Part shown: piece after piece, positions 35,609 through 45,041 of the stretch
How positions within the stretch are numbered: the stretch's first letter is position 1
How the letters are laid out: each line of letters opens with the position of its first letter
Program-made: the position numbers and the translations under genes
NCBI GenBank assembly: GCA_963766995.1
Contig: CAVYCE010000003.1
Location: forward strand, 1,364,001-1,428,000
Reading direction: 5' to 3'
DNA from: Bog-473 sp963766995
Lineage (GTDB): Bacteria; Actinomycetota; Acidimicrobiia; Acidimicrobiales; RAAP-2
DNA: 64,000 nucleotides
The notes under the pieces: model-generated
The model's input: the letters and a program-made list of their open reading frames with translations, nothing else
Database searches by the model: none
Told to the model about the DNA's origin: nothing

Positions 35609-36445
35609 CTAGACCAAGCCCACCACAGAGTCGGACCCGAGTCCATGAGGGGTGGCGTCCCCGCGTCCGGCTACCACTAATACGCGATCATGCACATGAA
35701 TCACGTCGACATGTCGGCCGTAAAGCCGGGTGAGTGTCTCGGAACGGATCACCTCGTCGGTAGTACCGCTCGCTGCTCGGCCATCGGCGATGTACACGAC
35801 TCGATTCATTACCGGAAGCAGAGGGTTCACATCATGAGCCGACATGAGAATGGCAATCGCATGCTCCTGAGCGATGCGAGCCAACAGCTCGACGACTTCT
35901 TGCTCGCTCCGAATGTCAAGGTTGGCCAGCGGCTCGTCCAGGAGCAGAAGGCGTGGACGGCTGATCAGCGCGTGAGCAATCATGATTCGTTGTTGTTCAC
36001 CGCCCGAAAGGCGCCCCACCCGTTCATCTGCCAAGTGCAGCGCGTTGACGGCAGCGAGGACCTCATCGGTACGTGTCCGCCGAGCTCCCGATCGGATGGG
36101 GATGCCAAAGCGATGGCCGTCGAGTCCCAGCGCAACGAGGTCCCGGGCCCGAATGGGCATATCCGGGTCGAAGGAGATCTGCTGAGGCACGTACCCGACG
36201 AGGGGGTCGGCATGAGTCCGCTCTGCTCCACCCAAGGTCACGCCGCCCGACGAGGGCTGTACCAGTCCGAGAATCACCCGAAGCAGCGTGGTCTTGCCGG
36301 CTCCATTGGAGCCGATAAGTCCGGTGAACTCCCCGGCACGCATGCTGAACCGAACGTCGTCCAGCACGAGTCGCTTCGAGAGACGAACGGTGACACCGTC
36401 GACCTTCAGGACCTCGCTTGCGTCAACTGCAATTGGTGTCGCCAT
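35609..36445 (-). CDS. znuC: Zinc ABC transporter ATP-binding protein
   Basis: A 278-residue ATPase: Walker A IGSNGAGKTTLL near residue 43, signature RLSGGEQQRIMIAHAL near 145, Walker B LLLLDEPLANLDI near 168, switch MSAHDVN. The family, two ABC-3 permeases, a ZnuA-like binding protein and a divergent Zur-type regulator together identify a zinc uptake system. It begins 2 bp after the znuA stop. Confidence 0.9.
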   Translation of the reverse strand: MATPIAVDASEVLKVDGVTVRLSKRLVLDDVRFSMRAGEFTGLIGSNGAGKTTLLRVILGLVQPSSGGVTLGGAERTHADPLVGYVPQQISFDPDMPIRARDLVALGLDGHRFGIPIRSGARRTRTDEVLAAVNALHLADERVGRLSGGEQQRIMIAHALISRPRLLLLDEPLANLDIRSEQEVVELLARIAQEHAIAILMSAHDVNPLLPVMNRVVYIADGRAASGTTDEVIRSETLTRLYGRHVDVIHVHDRVLVVAGRGDATPHGLGSDSVVGLV

Positions 36446-36447
36446 GA

Positions 36448-37377
36448 CTACAGCTGGGTGGTGGACGCGTGGTGAGCCAGGGCGTGTTCCAAGGCGTGGA
36501 CTTCAGCCAACATCCACGTCTGATAGTCGAAACCCGGTGCCGGCATGGTCTCATACACGGCGACGACAGGGACGTGAGCCTGCCTTGCTGCAGTGATGAA
36601 CGATTGCGTCAGTGAGTCCGTTACCTGTTCGTTGTATATGAACGCTTTCACCCTGTGCCCAGCGAACAGAGCGTCCTGCACGGTGACTTCCTGTGGGGCG
36701 GGATCGACGCCATTCATGATGTCTGCTTGCAAGGAAAATGGTGTGAGGTTGTGCGCCCCGACGGCAGCCAGCATGTAGTTCGCCACAGGCTCAGTGGTGG
36801 CCACAGTGATATCGGAATATGTCCTTTTGATCCGTTGAATGGCGGCCAACCAGGGCTGAAGCGATTTCAGGAACGTTGCCGTCTGAATCCTGAAATAGGC
36901 GGCATGGGCCGGTCGTAACTTGGCGAAGTCAGCGGCCAACGTCGCAGCCACCTTGGGCATCGTCGAGGGTTTGTACCAGAGGTGAGGATTCGGAGTGTTG
37001 TCGGAAAGCCTCAACAAGTGCTGCACGTCGACCACAATCCGATGAGTGCTCGGTGACGCTGCCTCGATCTTGTCCATGAAACTGTCGTACCCAATACCGT
37101 TTTGGATCACGACCTGAGCCGAGCTGATTGCCTGCGCAACGTTTGGACTTACCTCGTAGGAATGCGGATCGGTGTTCGGATTGCTTTCCACCGACGTCAC
37201 GCGGACGAATGGTCCTCCGATTTGGCTCGCCACATTCCCGTATTGATTCTCTGCGGCAACCACGTTGATGGCAGCACTTGTCTTGGCTTCACCAGCCGAT
37301 GCCGGCACAGCCGTCACGGCCAGCAGCATGATCAGCGCCAACGGGATGGCATTAATTCGGGCAAATCGGAGTGACAT
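36448..37377 (-). CDS. znuA: Zinc-binding solute-binding protein, ZnuA-like
   Basis: A 309-residue exported binding protein of the A-I family. The signal peptide PLALIMLLAVTAVPASAGEA has no lipobox Cys, unusual for an actinobacterial high-affinity binding protein, which is normally a lipoprotein. Metal-ligand candidates are His in NTDPHSYEVSP near 73, His in TPNPHLWYKPS near 133 and an acidic residue in VYETMPAPG near 275. It has no His-rich loop between the first two ligands. First gene of the operon. Confidence 0.87.
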   Translation of the reverse strand: MSLRFARINAIPLALIMLLAVTAVPASAGEAKTSAAINVVAAENQYGNVASQIGGPFVRVTSVESNPNTDPHSYEVSPNVAQAISSAQVVIQNGIGYDSFMDKIEAASPSTHRIVVDVQHLLRLSDNTPNPHLWYKPSTMPKVAATLAADFAKLRPAHAAYFRIQTATFLKSLQPWLAAIQRIKRTYSDITVATTEPVANYMLAAVGAHNLTPFSLQADIMNGVDPAPQEVTVQDALFAGHRVKAFIYNEQVTDSLTQSFITAARQAHVPVVAVYETMPAPGFDYQTWMLAEVHALEHALAHHASTTQL

Positions 37378-37446
37378 GGGAACCCACTATCTGGGATGCA
37401 TTGTTATCTGCAATGACTTCAGATAATCTAACCAGGAACGGTTCCC
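37378..37446. promoter_or_regulatory. Palindrome-rich znuA upstream region, candidate Zur control
   Basis: Between divergent znuA and zur lie several palindromes: CATTGTTATCTGCAATG (37399-37415), AGATAATCT (37421-37429) and GGAACGGTTCC (37435-37445). The word GGTTCCC at the far end also pairs with GGGAACC at 37378-37384. Zur repressors bind AT-rich palindromes in such positions; which one is used cannot be told from sequence alone. Confidence 0.4.
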
Positions 37447-37536
37447 ATTACAACTGAGGTCTCGTGTCACCTCCCGAAAGGACCAAAAGTGCACGCTAGG
37501 GTGCGACTATGAGCGGTATGGAGCGCATGTTCCGCC

Positions 37537-37965
37537 ATGAGTGCTGAGGTTCAGCGCCCCACACAGGAGCGATCTACTAGGCAAAAACGCGCCCTGGCTG
37601 CTGCGCTGGATAAGTCGGATTCTTTCCGCTCCGCCCAGGACCTCTTCGCCGACTTACGAGCCAGCGGCGAATCGGTGGGTCTGACCACCATCTACAACCA
37701 GCTCCACTTCCTGGCCAGAATCGGCGAGGTTGACGCACTCACGAACGATGATGGCGAGACGCTCTATAGACGCTGCACCACCGAACATCATCACCATCTG
37801 GTCTGCCGAGAGTGCGGTCGCACCGTCGAGGTAGATGGTCCTCAGGCCGAAGAATGGGCTGAGCAAGTGGCAAAGGCCAATGGCTTCTCCAACGTCACAC
37901 ACATCATCGAGATGTTCGGTACCTGCTCCACCTGTACCGGTCTGACCGATGCACGGGTCGACTAA
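37537..37965 (+). CDS. zur: Fur-family zinc uptake regulator, Zur-like
   Basis: A 142-residue Fur protein. The winged helix spans residues 10-80 (RQKRALAAALDKS, VGLTTIYNQLHFLARIGEVD). A His-rich regulatory site HHHHLVCRECGRTVEV follows, with structural CxxC pairs CRECG and CSTCTG. Divergent from znuABC, which identifies it as Zur rather than Fur. A 12-codon upstream frame (37509-37547) overlaps its start in another phase. Ends 8 bp from the convergent helD. Confidence 0.9.
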   Translation: MSAEVQRPTQERSTRQKRALAAALDKSDSFRSAQDLFADLRASGESVGLTTIYNQLHFLARIGEVDALTNDDGETLYRRCTTEHHHHLVCRECGRTVEVDGPQAEEWAEQVAKANGFSNVTHIIEMFGTCSTCTGLTDARVD

Positions 37966-37973
37966 AAGAACTC

Positions 37974-39998
37974 CTATCGCAAAGCAGCTGGAAGCGGCTC
38001 GGAATGCACGATGCTGAGGTGCTGAATGGGTCGTGTCATCGCCACATAGAGCAGCCGCAAGCCGCGCCTGTCATTTCCCGCGATTTCTGACGGCTCGAGT
38101 ACCACAGCGGCATCGAATTCCAAACCCTTGGCCGCCAGCCCGGCTACGAGCGTGATTGGACGATCCATCCCATCACGTTCCAGCAATCCGACATCGATTC
38201 GATCGCCTGCGAAGGAAGTCATGGCATCGAGCCGACTGGCGGCAACCACGACGCCCACAAGATGCCCGTCCTGGGCCAGCCGCTCAGCTTCCCGTAAGCC
38301 TTCAGCCATCAGCTGATCCTCCGGGACCCGCAAAATCCAAGGTTCGTGTCTGCCACGACGTATGGAGCGAGTTGGCCGCACCGACGGAGCGGCTTCAGGC
38401 AAGAGTCGAGACGCAAGCTCGAGCACCTGACCGGGCGCCCGGTAACCCAGGGTCAGTTCGTCGCGTCGGATAGCCCCGTTGGACGGGAGGTGCTCCAAGA
38501 CGTCATCCCAGCTCTCATAGGTCCACGCCGAAGTGGCCTGGGCTAGGTCACCCAAAATGGTCAGCGATCCATGCGGGGCGCGCCGCGCCAACATCCGGAA
38601 TTGCATCGGGCTCAGGTCCTGAGCCTCGTCCGCCACGATGTGTCCGTACGTGCGGGAGCGTCCACTAATCAGTGCATCGGCTTCATCGAGCAGGGCCAGA
38701 TCATCAACCGCCCACGATTGACCGCGGACCGATTTTTGTGGGGGTCGGCGAAGAAGCTGACATTCGTCTTCGTCAAGGATTCCTTCTCCACACAGGCGTA
38801 GAAGAGCCAGGCTCGAGAGGAGATCGCTTACGAGCGATGTCGCCGACACCGCCGGCCATAGATGGTCCAGCAACGCCTTGAATTCGTCGGACGCTCCAAG
38901 TTCGCGCTCGAACCACGACTCATCGGCTTCGAAACGCCCGGCTGCGCGCAGCCGCCGACGCACCGTATTCACCAACTGAGATCGGAGGGCCGACCGACCC
39001 GATTTATAGGGCGAACCCGAGGCCACGACCGAGTCGACCACTCCATTGACTGCGTCGGCTGTCAAGTTGCAGCGCGTGAACCGAGCTCTCACCGACACAT
39101 CCTCGGTCTGCGAGCGGCGTCGTCGTTCGAGCGCCCTGACCAAAACCTGGGCCATCCTGGCATCGCCCTTGATGCGACGGACCTCCATGCTCTCCTGGGC
39201 GCGGATTTTTACCCGGGGAGCCAGGTCCACCAAGGTGGTCTGCATCACCGCTTCCTCCCCGAGGGAAGGAAGGACCTGAGCGATGTAGCGCAGGAAGGCC
39301 CTGCTGGGACCCAACACCAACACGCCATCGCGTGAAAGTGCAGGGATGTTGTAGAGCAAGAATGCCGCTCTGTGCAGGCCCACGGCCGTCTTTCCCGTAC
39401 CAGGACCTCCCTGCACCGCGACGAGGAGATTGAGTGGCGCCCGGATGATGTCGTCCTGCTCCACCTGAATTGTGGCGACAATGTCCATCATCTCTCCGGT
39501 GCGGGCGCGCTCCAGTTCGGCCAGCAAGGCGTCACCACCGCGGAGACGCGTGCCGGAGAGATCGTCATGGGTGGTTCCAAAGAGGTCGTCTGCGACTGCC
39601 ACGACACGTCGCCGGTCAGCCATGACTTGACGGCGGCGACTTAGTCCCAGCGGCGCTTCGCCCCGCGCTTGATAGAACGGCATTGACACTGGGGCGCGCC
39701 AATCCACTACCACTGGATCACCCGTACGGTCTTCGACATGCCGCCGACCGATGTGCCAAGAGGAACCCGCTTCCTCGTCGATTCGACCAAAAATCAACGG
39801 CCGAGCACTGTCTCCAAGAAGTGCGACTCGGCGCTGCAGGGCAACCTGATAGTCGAGGTCGGGAGCACCAGCACTGCGGAGATCGCGCAAGAGGGCCTCA
39901 GCCCTAAGCCGCATGGCTTCTAACTCTCCGTGAGCTAGGTCCAGGTACCCCTGCTCCGCACGGATCTCTGGATCATCCACCACCAACGGGTCACTCAT
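37974..39998 (-). CDS. helD: HelD-like superfamily I helicase
   Basis: A 674-residue UvrD/Rep-like ATPase of the HelD group. An N-terminal antiparallel coiled coil (residues 1-60, rich in E/A/L/R) is followed by Walker A VQGGPGTGKTAVGLHRAAFLL near 205. Walker B is VADEAQDLSPMQF near 470, and C-terminal motifs include LGYRAPGQVLELA and LLYVAMTRPIQHL. Actinobacterial HelD removes stalled RNA polymerase from DNA and in some species confers rifampicin tolerance. ATG 39998 (MSDPLVVDDPEI) follows a CGGAG ribosome site and is preferred over 40025. Confidence 0.9.
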   Translation of the reverse strand: MSDPLVVDDPEIRAEQGYLDLAHGELEAMRLRAEALLRDLRSAGAPDLDYQVALQRRVALLGDSARPLIFGRIDEEAGSSWHIGRRHVEDRTGDPVVVDWRAPVSMPFYQARGEAPLGLSRRRQVMADRRRVVAVADDLFGTTHDDLSGTRLRGGDALLAELERARTGEMMDIVATIQVEQDDIIRAPLNLLVAVQGGPGTGKTAVGLHRAAFLLYNIPALSRDGVLVLGPSRAFLRYIAQVLPSLGEEAVMQTTLVDLAPRVKIRAQESMEVRRIKGDARMAQVLVRALERRRRSQTEDVSVRARFTRCNLTADAVNGVVDSVVASGSPYKSGRSALRSQLVNTVRRRLRAAGRFEADESWFERELGASDEFKALLDHLWPAVSATSLVSDLLSSLALLRLCGEGILDEDECQLLRRPPQKSVRGQSWAVDDLALLDEADALISGRSRTYGHIVADEAQDLSPMQFRMLARRAPHGSLTILGDLAQATSAWTYESWDDVLEHLPSNGAIRRDELTLGYRAPGQVLELASRLLPEAAPSVRPTRSIRRGRHEPWILRVPEDQLMAEGLREAERLAQDGHLVGVVVAASRLDAMTSFAGDRIDVGLLERDGMDRPITLVAGLAAKGLEFDAAVVLEPSEIAGNDRRGLRLLYVAMTRPIQHLSIVHSEPLPAALR

Positions 39999-40282
39999 GC
40001 TGATACTCCGGGATGGCCTCGGCACGTCCAGGCACTTCGCGTACGGATGTGTCGTTTTAACGACGCAATGAACTGACCCTTAGACGCGCAAAAAGGGCCG
40101 AACATTTCATGCAACTTACTTCGATTTGCACCCACGCTCAATGCTTCAGCCTGGGGATTCCTCTTCTCCACCCATTCGATTTGGGTACTTGATCAAAGGG
40201 GAATCAACTGCGCTCATTGTAAGAAAATCAACGCAGAATTGCAAGGTCTTTTTGCGCTTAGTCCTTGTCGCCCCGTCGAGTG

Positions 40283-40927
40283 TCATCCCTTCGAAACGGG
40301 GGCCTCACACTCGGCGCATCGCACTGGTACCGCCGTGAGGGCCGCTTCGAAAACGGCGGTGACGTCGCTGGTGAACGTCAGCGTCGCTTTACTTCCCAGT
40401 TGCACCACTGAGCGCAAGATCGACAGCATGAGGGCCACAATCCCGTTGCTGATCGCCACCGGATCGATATCTGGCCGTACCGTGCCGATGACCTGCTCAG
40501 TGCGCAGACGCTCAGCGATGGCTTTGCGCAACTCATTGAGAGCGGGAATGTCCAGTACCCGCTCAGTCACCTCTGGCTCGAGTCCGGCCAGCAGCCTTTT
40601 GGTCAATGGATGACGTTCAACTGCGTTGACCAGAGTGAAGATAAGCGTCTCGCGCCATGTCAGCGGGTCTGGATTCTCCAGAACCGTGGATACGCCCTCG
40701 CTGATCACGGCGGCGGCATCTTCGTCGACCGCGGCCAGGAACAGCGCCTCCTTGTTGGGGAAATAGGCATAGGCCACGGTGCCGCCTAACGATGCACCAC
40801 GGGCAATGTCTGCCACCGATGTGCCCCGGAAGCCGTCCCGTCCGAACCGATCGATGGCCGCTTCGAGGATGGTCCTCCTGGTTTGGGCACCTTTGGATCC
40901 GGCAACCTGTACAAGTTGTGTCTCCAC
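40283..40927 (-). CDS. TetR-family transcriptional regulator
   Basis: A 214-residue TetR protein: TRRTILEAAIDRFGRDGFRGTSVADIARGASLGGTVAYAYFPNKEALF at about residues 16-63, with an unusually acidic C-terminal domain and a C-terminal Cys pair (RCAECEAP). Divergent from the metal hydrolase/monooxygenase cluster at 41015. About 355 bp separate it from helD, of which 39999-40282 holds no recognised gene. Confidence 0.9.
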   Translation of the reverse strand: METQLVQVAGSKGAQTRRTILEAAIDRFGRDGFRGTSVADIARGASLGGTVAYAYFPNKEALFLAAVDEDAAAVISEGVSTVLENPDPLTWRETLIFTLVNAVERHPLTKRLLAGLEPEVTERVLDIPALNELRKAIAERLRTEQVIGTVRPDIDPVAISNGIVALMLSILRSVVQLGSKATLTFTSDVTAVFEAALTAVPVRCAECEAPVSKG

Positions 40928-40954
40928 TGGTCAGAAACTACCAGAATCGAGAAC

Positions 40955-40971
40955 TTGAGAAAATCACTCAA
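40955..40971. promoter_or_regulatory. Candidate TetR operator
   Basis: TTGAGAAAATCACTCAA has 5-bp arms TTGAG/CTCAA around a 7-bp centre, placed between the TetR gene (start 40927) and the divergent hydrolase gene (start 41015). Confidence 0.5.
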
Positions 40972-41014
40972 ATATTCTACTCTGGACAGACCAACGCCCA
41001 TGGGAGGCACCGCC

Positions 41015-41884
41015 ATGACCCAGACAAGCAACCCCGAACGCAAGGTCCCCACCCGACGAATGACGTTCGAGGAATCGCTCCAGGACTTGCCCAGGCACTA
41101 TGCGGCCGACGGCGACCTCATCGGAAGCCACCTTGCTGCCGCCCTTTCTTCGGTCTTTCCGGATGGAGAGGACTACTTCGTCCGCTCGGTTCGCCATTAC
41201 CGAGACCAGATCACCGATCCCGACCTCAAGCGACAGGTCGCCGGCTTCATCGGCCAGGAAGCAGTCCACGGACGCGAGCACCGCGTGTTCAATGACCGAT
41301 TGGACCAACTTGGCTACCCGGTCAAGACCTACGAGAAGTTGACCAAGGCAGGCCTGAAGTTCAGAGAGCGTCTGGCTCCCCCTGCCGCCAACCTGGCGGC
41401 AACGGCGGCGCTTGAGCACTTCACAGCCACTCTGGCCGAGCTTGTGCTGAGCGACGAAGAAATCCGTCACCTTTTTGGCCACGATGCCGTCCGTGATCTC
41501 TTCACTTGGCATGCCCTTGAGGAGTCAGAACACAAAGCCGTCGCCTTCGACGTCTACAAAGCGATTGGCGGCAGCGAGCGCATGCGCGTCTTCACCATGA
41601 AGGTCTTGCGCTACGGATTCGTGATCGGTATGTCCCTGGCCGTCGTCGGATCATTGCTCGGTGATCGCGAGACGTATCGGCGTGGAGCACTGCGTCAGAG
41701 TTGGCGCCGATTCAAGAAGTCGCCCATCGTGCAGCGGCGCATTTGGGACCAGCTACGCGATTACGACCGTCCCGACTTCCACCCCGACGACAGTGACACC
41801 AATGCCTTGGTCGAGCAATGGCGCGATCAGCTGTTCGGGGAACTCGGCACCTTGAACGACAAGCTCGTCATCAAAGCGGCATGA
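41015..41884 (+). CDS. Predicted metal-dependent hydrolase (PF10118-type)
   Basis: A 289-residue helical protein with the carboxylate/histidine pattern of the family: GFIGQEAVHGREHRVFND near residue 85, AALEHFTATLAELVL near 137 and FTWHALEESEHKAVAFDVY near 170. This is a ferritin-like di-metal site (ExxxHxxEH, ExxxH). Reaction is unknown, although such proteins sit with lipid or sterol oxidation genes in actinobacteria. ATG 41015 follows GGGAGGC; the stop overlaps the monooxygenase start as ATGA. Confidence 0.82.
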   Translation: MTQTSNPERKVPTRRMTFEESLQDLPRHYAADGDLIGSHLAAALSSVFPDGEDYFVRSVRHYRDQITDPDLKRQVAGFIGQEAVHGREHRVFNDRLDQLGYPVKTYEKLTKAGLKFRERLAPPAANLAATAALEHFTATLAELVLSDEEIRHLFGHDAVRDLFTWHALEESEHKAVAFDVYKAIGGSERMRVFTMKVLRYGFVIGMSLAVVGSLLGDRETYRRGALRQSWRRFKKSPIVQRRIWDQLRDYDRPDFHPDDSDTNALVEQWRDQLFGELGTLNDKLVIKAA

Positions 41885-43386
41885 CGTCGACTCCGACAAA
41901 CGAAGATGTCCTCGACGTACTGGTCATTGGTGCGGGCCTCTCGGGTATAGGCGCCGGCCACTACCTTCAGTCAAAGTGTCCTTGGGCTAACTATTCGATT
42001 TTGGAGGCTCGGGACGCCATCGGCGGCACGTGGGACCTCTTTCGGTATCCCGGGATCCGCTCCGACTCTGACATGTTCACCCTCGGGTATTCCTTCCGTC
42101 CATGGGACGGCCAGAAGGCGATTGCCGATGGGGAGTCAATCCTCCAGTACATCAAGGACACAGCCACCGAGTCCGGCATCGACAGTCACATTCGCTTCAA
42201 TCACCGCGTCATTTCGGCGAACTGGTCAACGCCGGAAAGCCTTTGGCATGTGATCGCTGAAGGTACCGACACTGGCGAACAGTTGAAACTGACCTGCAAG
42301 TTCGTCTTCTCGTGCAGTGGGTACTACCGGTACGACCAGGGCTACCTGCCTGACTTCTCAGGTATGGATCGCTTCACCGGCCAGATCATTCACCCGCAAG
42401 CCTGGCCCAAGGATTTTGATGCCGCAGGTAAGCGCATTGTGGTTATCGGCAGTGGAGCAACCGCCGTCACGCTCATCCCGTCGTTGGCCGATAAGGCGGC
42501 CCACGTGACCATGTTGCAGCGTTCACCTACATACATCGCCACCGTGCCTGAATCGAGCCCGATCGCTGGCATCCTGCGCAAAATACTTCCGTCACGGGCA
42601 GCCGGGCCCGTCATCAAGTGGGTCCATGCGCTCGGCACCCAAGCGTTCTTCCAGATAAGCCAGCGCCGGCCCGCCATGGTCAAGCGTGTGTTGCTTGCGG
42701 GGGTCAAGCGCCAACTTCCCAAGGGCTACGACGTCGATCGACATTTCACTCCTCGCTACGACCCGTGGGATCAGCGGCTCTGCGCCGTACCAAATGGCGA
42801 TCTATTCAAGGCCATATCGAGCGGCGCTGCTTCCGTCGTGACGGATCGAATCGAAACGTTCACCGAAGAGGGCATTCGCCTCGAATCCGGACAGGAACTC
42901 GAGGCCGACGTGATCATCTCTGCCACTGGGCTCCAGCTCCAGTTCCTCGGCGGCGCACAACTGTCGATTGACGACGAACCCGTTGACGTGGCGAACCGAA
43001 TGTCCTACAAGGGCATGATGATCGAGGGTGTACCCAACATGGCCATCGCCATTGGTTACACCAATGCCTCGTGGACATTGAAATGTGATCTCACGTGCGA
43101 TTACGTCTGCCGACTACTGAATCACCTGCACGAGACCGGGGATACGCAATGCGTGCCGCTCAACGTCGACACCGAGGTGACTGATCAACCACTCCTTGGA
43201 CTCTCGTCTGGTTACATCCAGCGGTCAGCGCACTTACTGCCTCGCCAGGGATCGGCCTTTCCATGGCAAGTACACCAGAGCTACCTTCGTGACTACCGGG
43301 CACTGAAAATGGGCAGCATCGAGGATCACGTCATGGAATTCAGCAGCCCGTCAACCCGGCCAACGGCCGAATCCATCGCTTCCTAA
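41881..43386 (+). CDS. Flavin-dependent monooxygenase, Baeyer-Villiger type
   Basis: A 501-residue FAD/NADPH enzyme. N-terminal FAD motif is VLVIGAGLSGIGAGHYL, the BVMO fingerprint FTGQIIHPQAWP is near residue 163 and the NADPH motif VVIGSGATAVT near 190. Baeyer-Villiger enzymes insert oxygen next to a ketone, making esters or lactones; related EthA-like proteins fit well. It is coupled to the metal hydrolase gene (ATGA) and followed by SDR and enoyl-CoA hydratase genes, suggesting degradation of a ketone-bearing lipid or terpenoid. Confidence 0.92.
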   Translation: MTSTPTNEDVLDVLVIGAGLSGIGAGHYLQSKCPWANYSILEARDAIGGTWDLFRYPGIRSDSDMFTLGYSFRPWDGQKAIADGESILQYIKDTATESGIDSHIRFNHRVISANWSTPESLWHVIAEGTDTGEQLKLTCKFVFSCSGYYRYDQGYLPDFSGMDRFTGQIIHPQAWPKDFDAAGKRIVVIGSGATAVTLIPSLADKAAHVTMLQRSPTYIATVPESSPIAGILRKILPSRAAGPVIKWVHALGTQAFFQISQRRPAMVKRVLLAGVKRQLPKGYDVDRHFTPRYDPWDQRLCAVPNGDLFKAISSGAASVVTDRIETFTEEGIRLESGQELEADVIISATGLQLQFLGGAQLSIDDEPVDVANRMSYKGMMIEGVPNMAIAIGYTNASWTLKCDLTCDYVCRLLNHLHETGDTQCVPLNVDTEVTDQPLLGLSSGYIQRSAHLLPRQGSAFPWQVHQSYLRDYRALKMGSIEDHVMEFSSPSTRPTAESIAS

Positions 43387-43401
43387 GGGAGGACTTGAAC
43401 T

Positions 43402-44232
43402 ATGAAGAATTTCAGCGGTCGAGTGGCTGCGATCACCGGAGCCGGTTCTGGTATCGGAAGGGCTCTTGCTCAAGAACTTTCGCACCGAGGCGCTCACCTC
43501 GCGCTGTCCGATATCGACGAAACCGGACTGGCCGAGACCGTCACTCTCTGCGAAGGGCGCGGCATCAAGGTCACCTCGCAGCGCCTCGACGTGGCTGACC
43601 GTCATGCCGTTTATGCCTGGGCCGACGCCGTTGCCGATGAGCACGGAAAGGTGAACCTGATTTTTAACAACGCCGGCGTGGCGTTAGGCGCCACCGTCGA
43701 ATCAGAGTCGTACGAAGACTTCGAGTGGCTCATGAACATCAATTTCTGGGGCGTGGTGTACGGCACAAAAGCATTCCTGCCTCACCTCAAGGCATCTGGC
43801 GAGGGCCACATCGTCAATCTCTCTAGTGTGTTCGGCCTCATCAGCATTCCCGCTCAATCGGCTTACAACGCGGCCAAGTTCGGGGTACGCGGCTTTACCG
43901 ACTCCCTTCGGATGGAGCTTGAGATTGAGCGAGCCTGCGTCTCATGCACCACCATCCACCCAGGCGGCATCAAGACCAACATTGCTCGTAGTGCCCGTAT
44001 GGACAAGAGCGTTGAGGCGCTCGCCGGGAACTCGGGCGACTTCAGCCGAGATTTCGACCGCATCGCCCTGACGTCACCCGACAAAGCAGCCCAGCAGATC
44101 CTGGCCGCCGTTCAGGCCAACCACCGGAGGGCCCTCATCGGGCCAGACGCCAAAGCGATCGACCTCATTTCGCGACTCCCAGCCGGCCTGTACCAGCGTG
44201 TCCTCATCCGAGGGGCGAAGTTTCGACGCTAA
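43402..44232 (+). CDS. Short-chain dehydrogenase/reductase
   Basis: A 276-residue SDR: cofactor motif TGAGSGIGRALA near residue 12, NNAG near 90, catalytic Ser in IVNLSSVFG and YNAAK near 155. It follows the monooxygenase by 15 bp with a GGGAGGA ribosome site, and probably interconverts an alcohol and ketone in the same pathway. The Asp after the second strand (ALSDIDE) suggests NAD preference. Confidence 0.92.
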   Translation: MKNFSGRVAAITGAGSGIGRALAQELSHRGAHLALSDIDETGLAETVTLCEGRGIKVTSQRLDVADRHAVYAWADAVADEHGKVNLIFNNAGVALGATVESESYEDFEWLMNINFWGVVYGTKAFLPHLKASGEGHIVNLSSVFGLISIPAQSAYNAAKFGVRGFTDSLRMELEIERACVSCTTIHPGGIKTNIARSARMDKSVEALAGNSGDFSRDFDRIALTSPDKAAQQILAAVQANHRRALIGPDAKAIDLISRLPAGLYQRVLIRGAKFRR

Positions 44233-44268
44233 GACGTTGAGCGTGACCGAGCCTGCGAGAATCGCCCA

Positions 44269-44961
44269 ATGACCGATTTAGCGACCTACGTGCGCGATGG
44301 GCAGATAGGCACCATCACCATCGACGACGGAAAGGTCAACGTCTTCACCATCCCAATGGTGAAAGCCATACACGCGGCATTGGACCAGGCCGAGAAGGAC
44401 AAAATCGTCGTGATCCTGACGGGACGAGAAGGTTATTTCTCAGCCGGATTCGATCTCAAGACGTTTGCCAGCGGTGACGTCGATGCCACGCTGGAACTCC
44501 TGACGCTCGGAGCAACCTTGGCCGAGCGAATCCTTTCCTTTGCCATGCCGGTGGTCGTAGCTTGCAGCGGACACGCTTACCCCGCTGGAGCCTTCCTCTT
44601 GTTGTCTGCCGACTATCGGATCGGGATTGACGGCCCGTATCGAATTGGGCTCAATGAGGTGCGGATCGGCTTGACGCTGCCTTGGTTCGCCATTGAGCTG
44701 GCTCGCCACCGACTGCACCCGACGCACTTCGATCGCACGGTGGTCAATGCGACCATGTACTCGCCCCGTGATGCGATTGTTCCGGGCTTCCTTGACCAGG
44801 TGGTGGAGCAAGGCGATCTCCGGGACGCCAGCCTCGCTGCGGCGACTGATCTTTGCGAGCTCGATCCCACCGCTCACGCCGCCACCAAACTGCGGGCCAG
44901 AGGAGCTGCACTGGCCGCACTCCGGACGGCAATCGAATCCGAACTCGGACGCCCCTCGTAG
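44269..44961 (+). CDS. Enoyl-CoA hydratase/isomerase family protein
   Basis: A 230-residue crotonase-fold protein. The oxyanion-hole motif is TGREGYFSAGFDLKTF near residues 51-66 and the second loop ACSGHAYPAGAFLLLSADYRIG near 98-119. The usual catalytic Glu of hydratases is not obvious in GPYRIGLNEVRIGLTLPW, where a single Glu is kept. It may be an isomerase or hydrolase of the family rather than a true hydratase. Last gene of the cluster starting at 41015. Confidence 0.87.
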   Translation: MTDLATYVRDGQIGTITIDDGKVNVFTIPMVKAIHAALDQAEKDKIVVILTGREGYFSAGFDLKTFASGDVDATLELLTLGATLAERILSFAMPVVVACSGHAYPAGAFLLLSADYRIGIDGPYRIGLNEVRIGLTLPWFAIELARHRLHPTHFDRTVVNATMYSPRDAIVPGFLDQVVEQGDLRDASLAAATDLCELDPTAHAATKLRARGAALAALRTAIESELGRPS

Positions 44962-45041
44962 TTGGGCATTGACACCGCTGCCTTGACCGATCACACTCGT
45001 GTTGTCGGAATTGCCGACTGAATGCAGCAGGAGGTGAAGCC

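Noticed and set aside
39999..40282. Possible small gene or RNA between helD and the TetR gene
   Set aside because: No open frame with a ribosome site, no T-run hairpin or riboswitch-like fold recognised.
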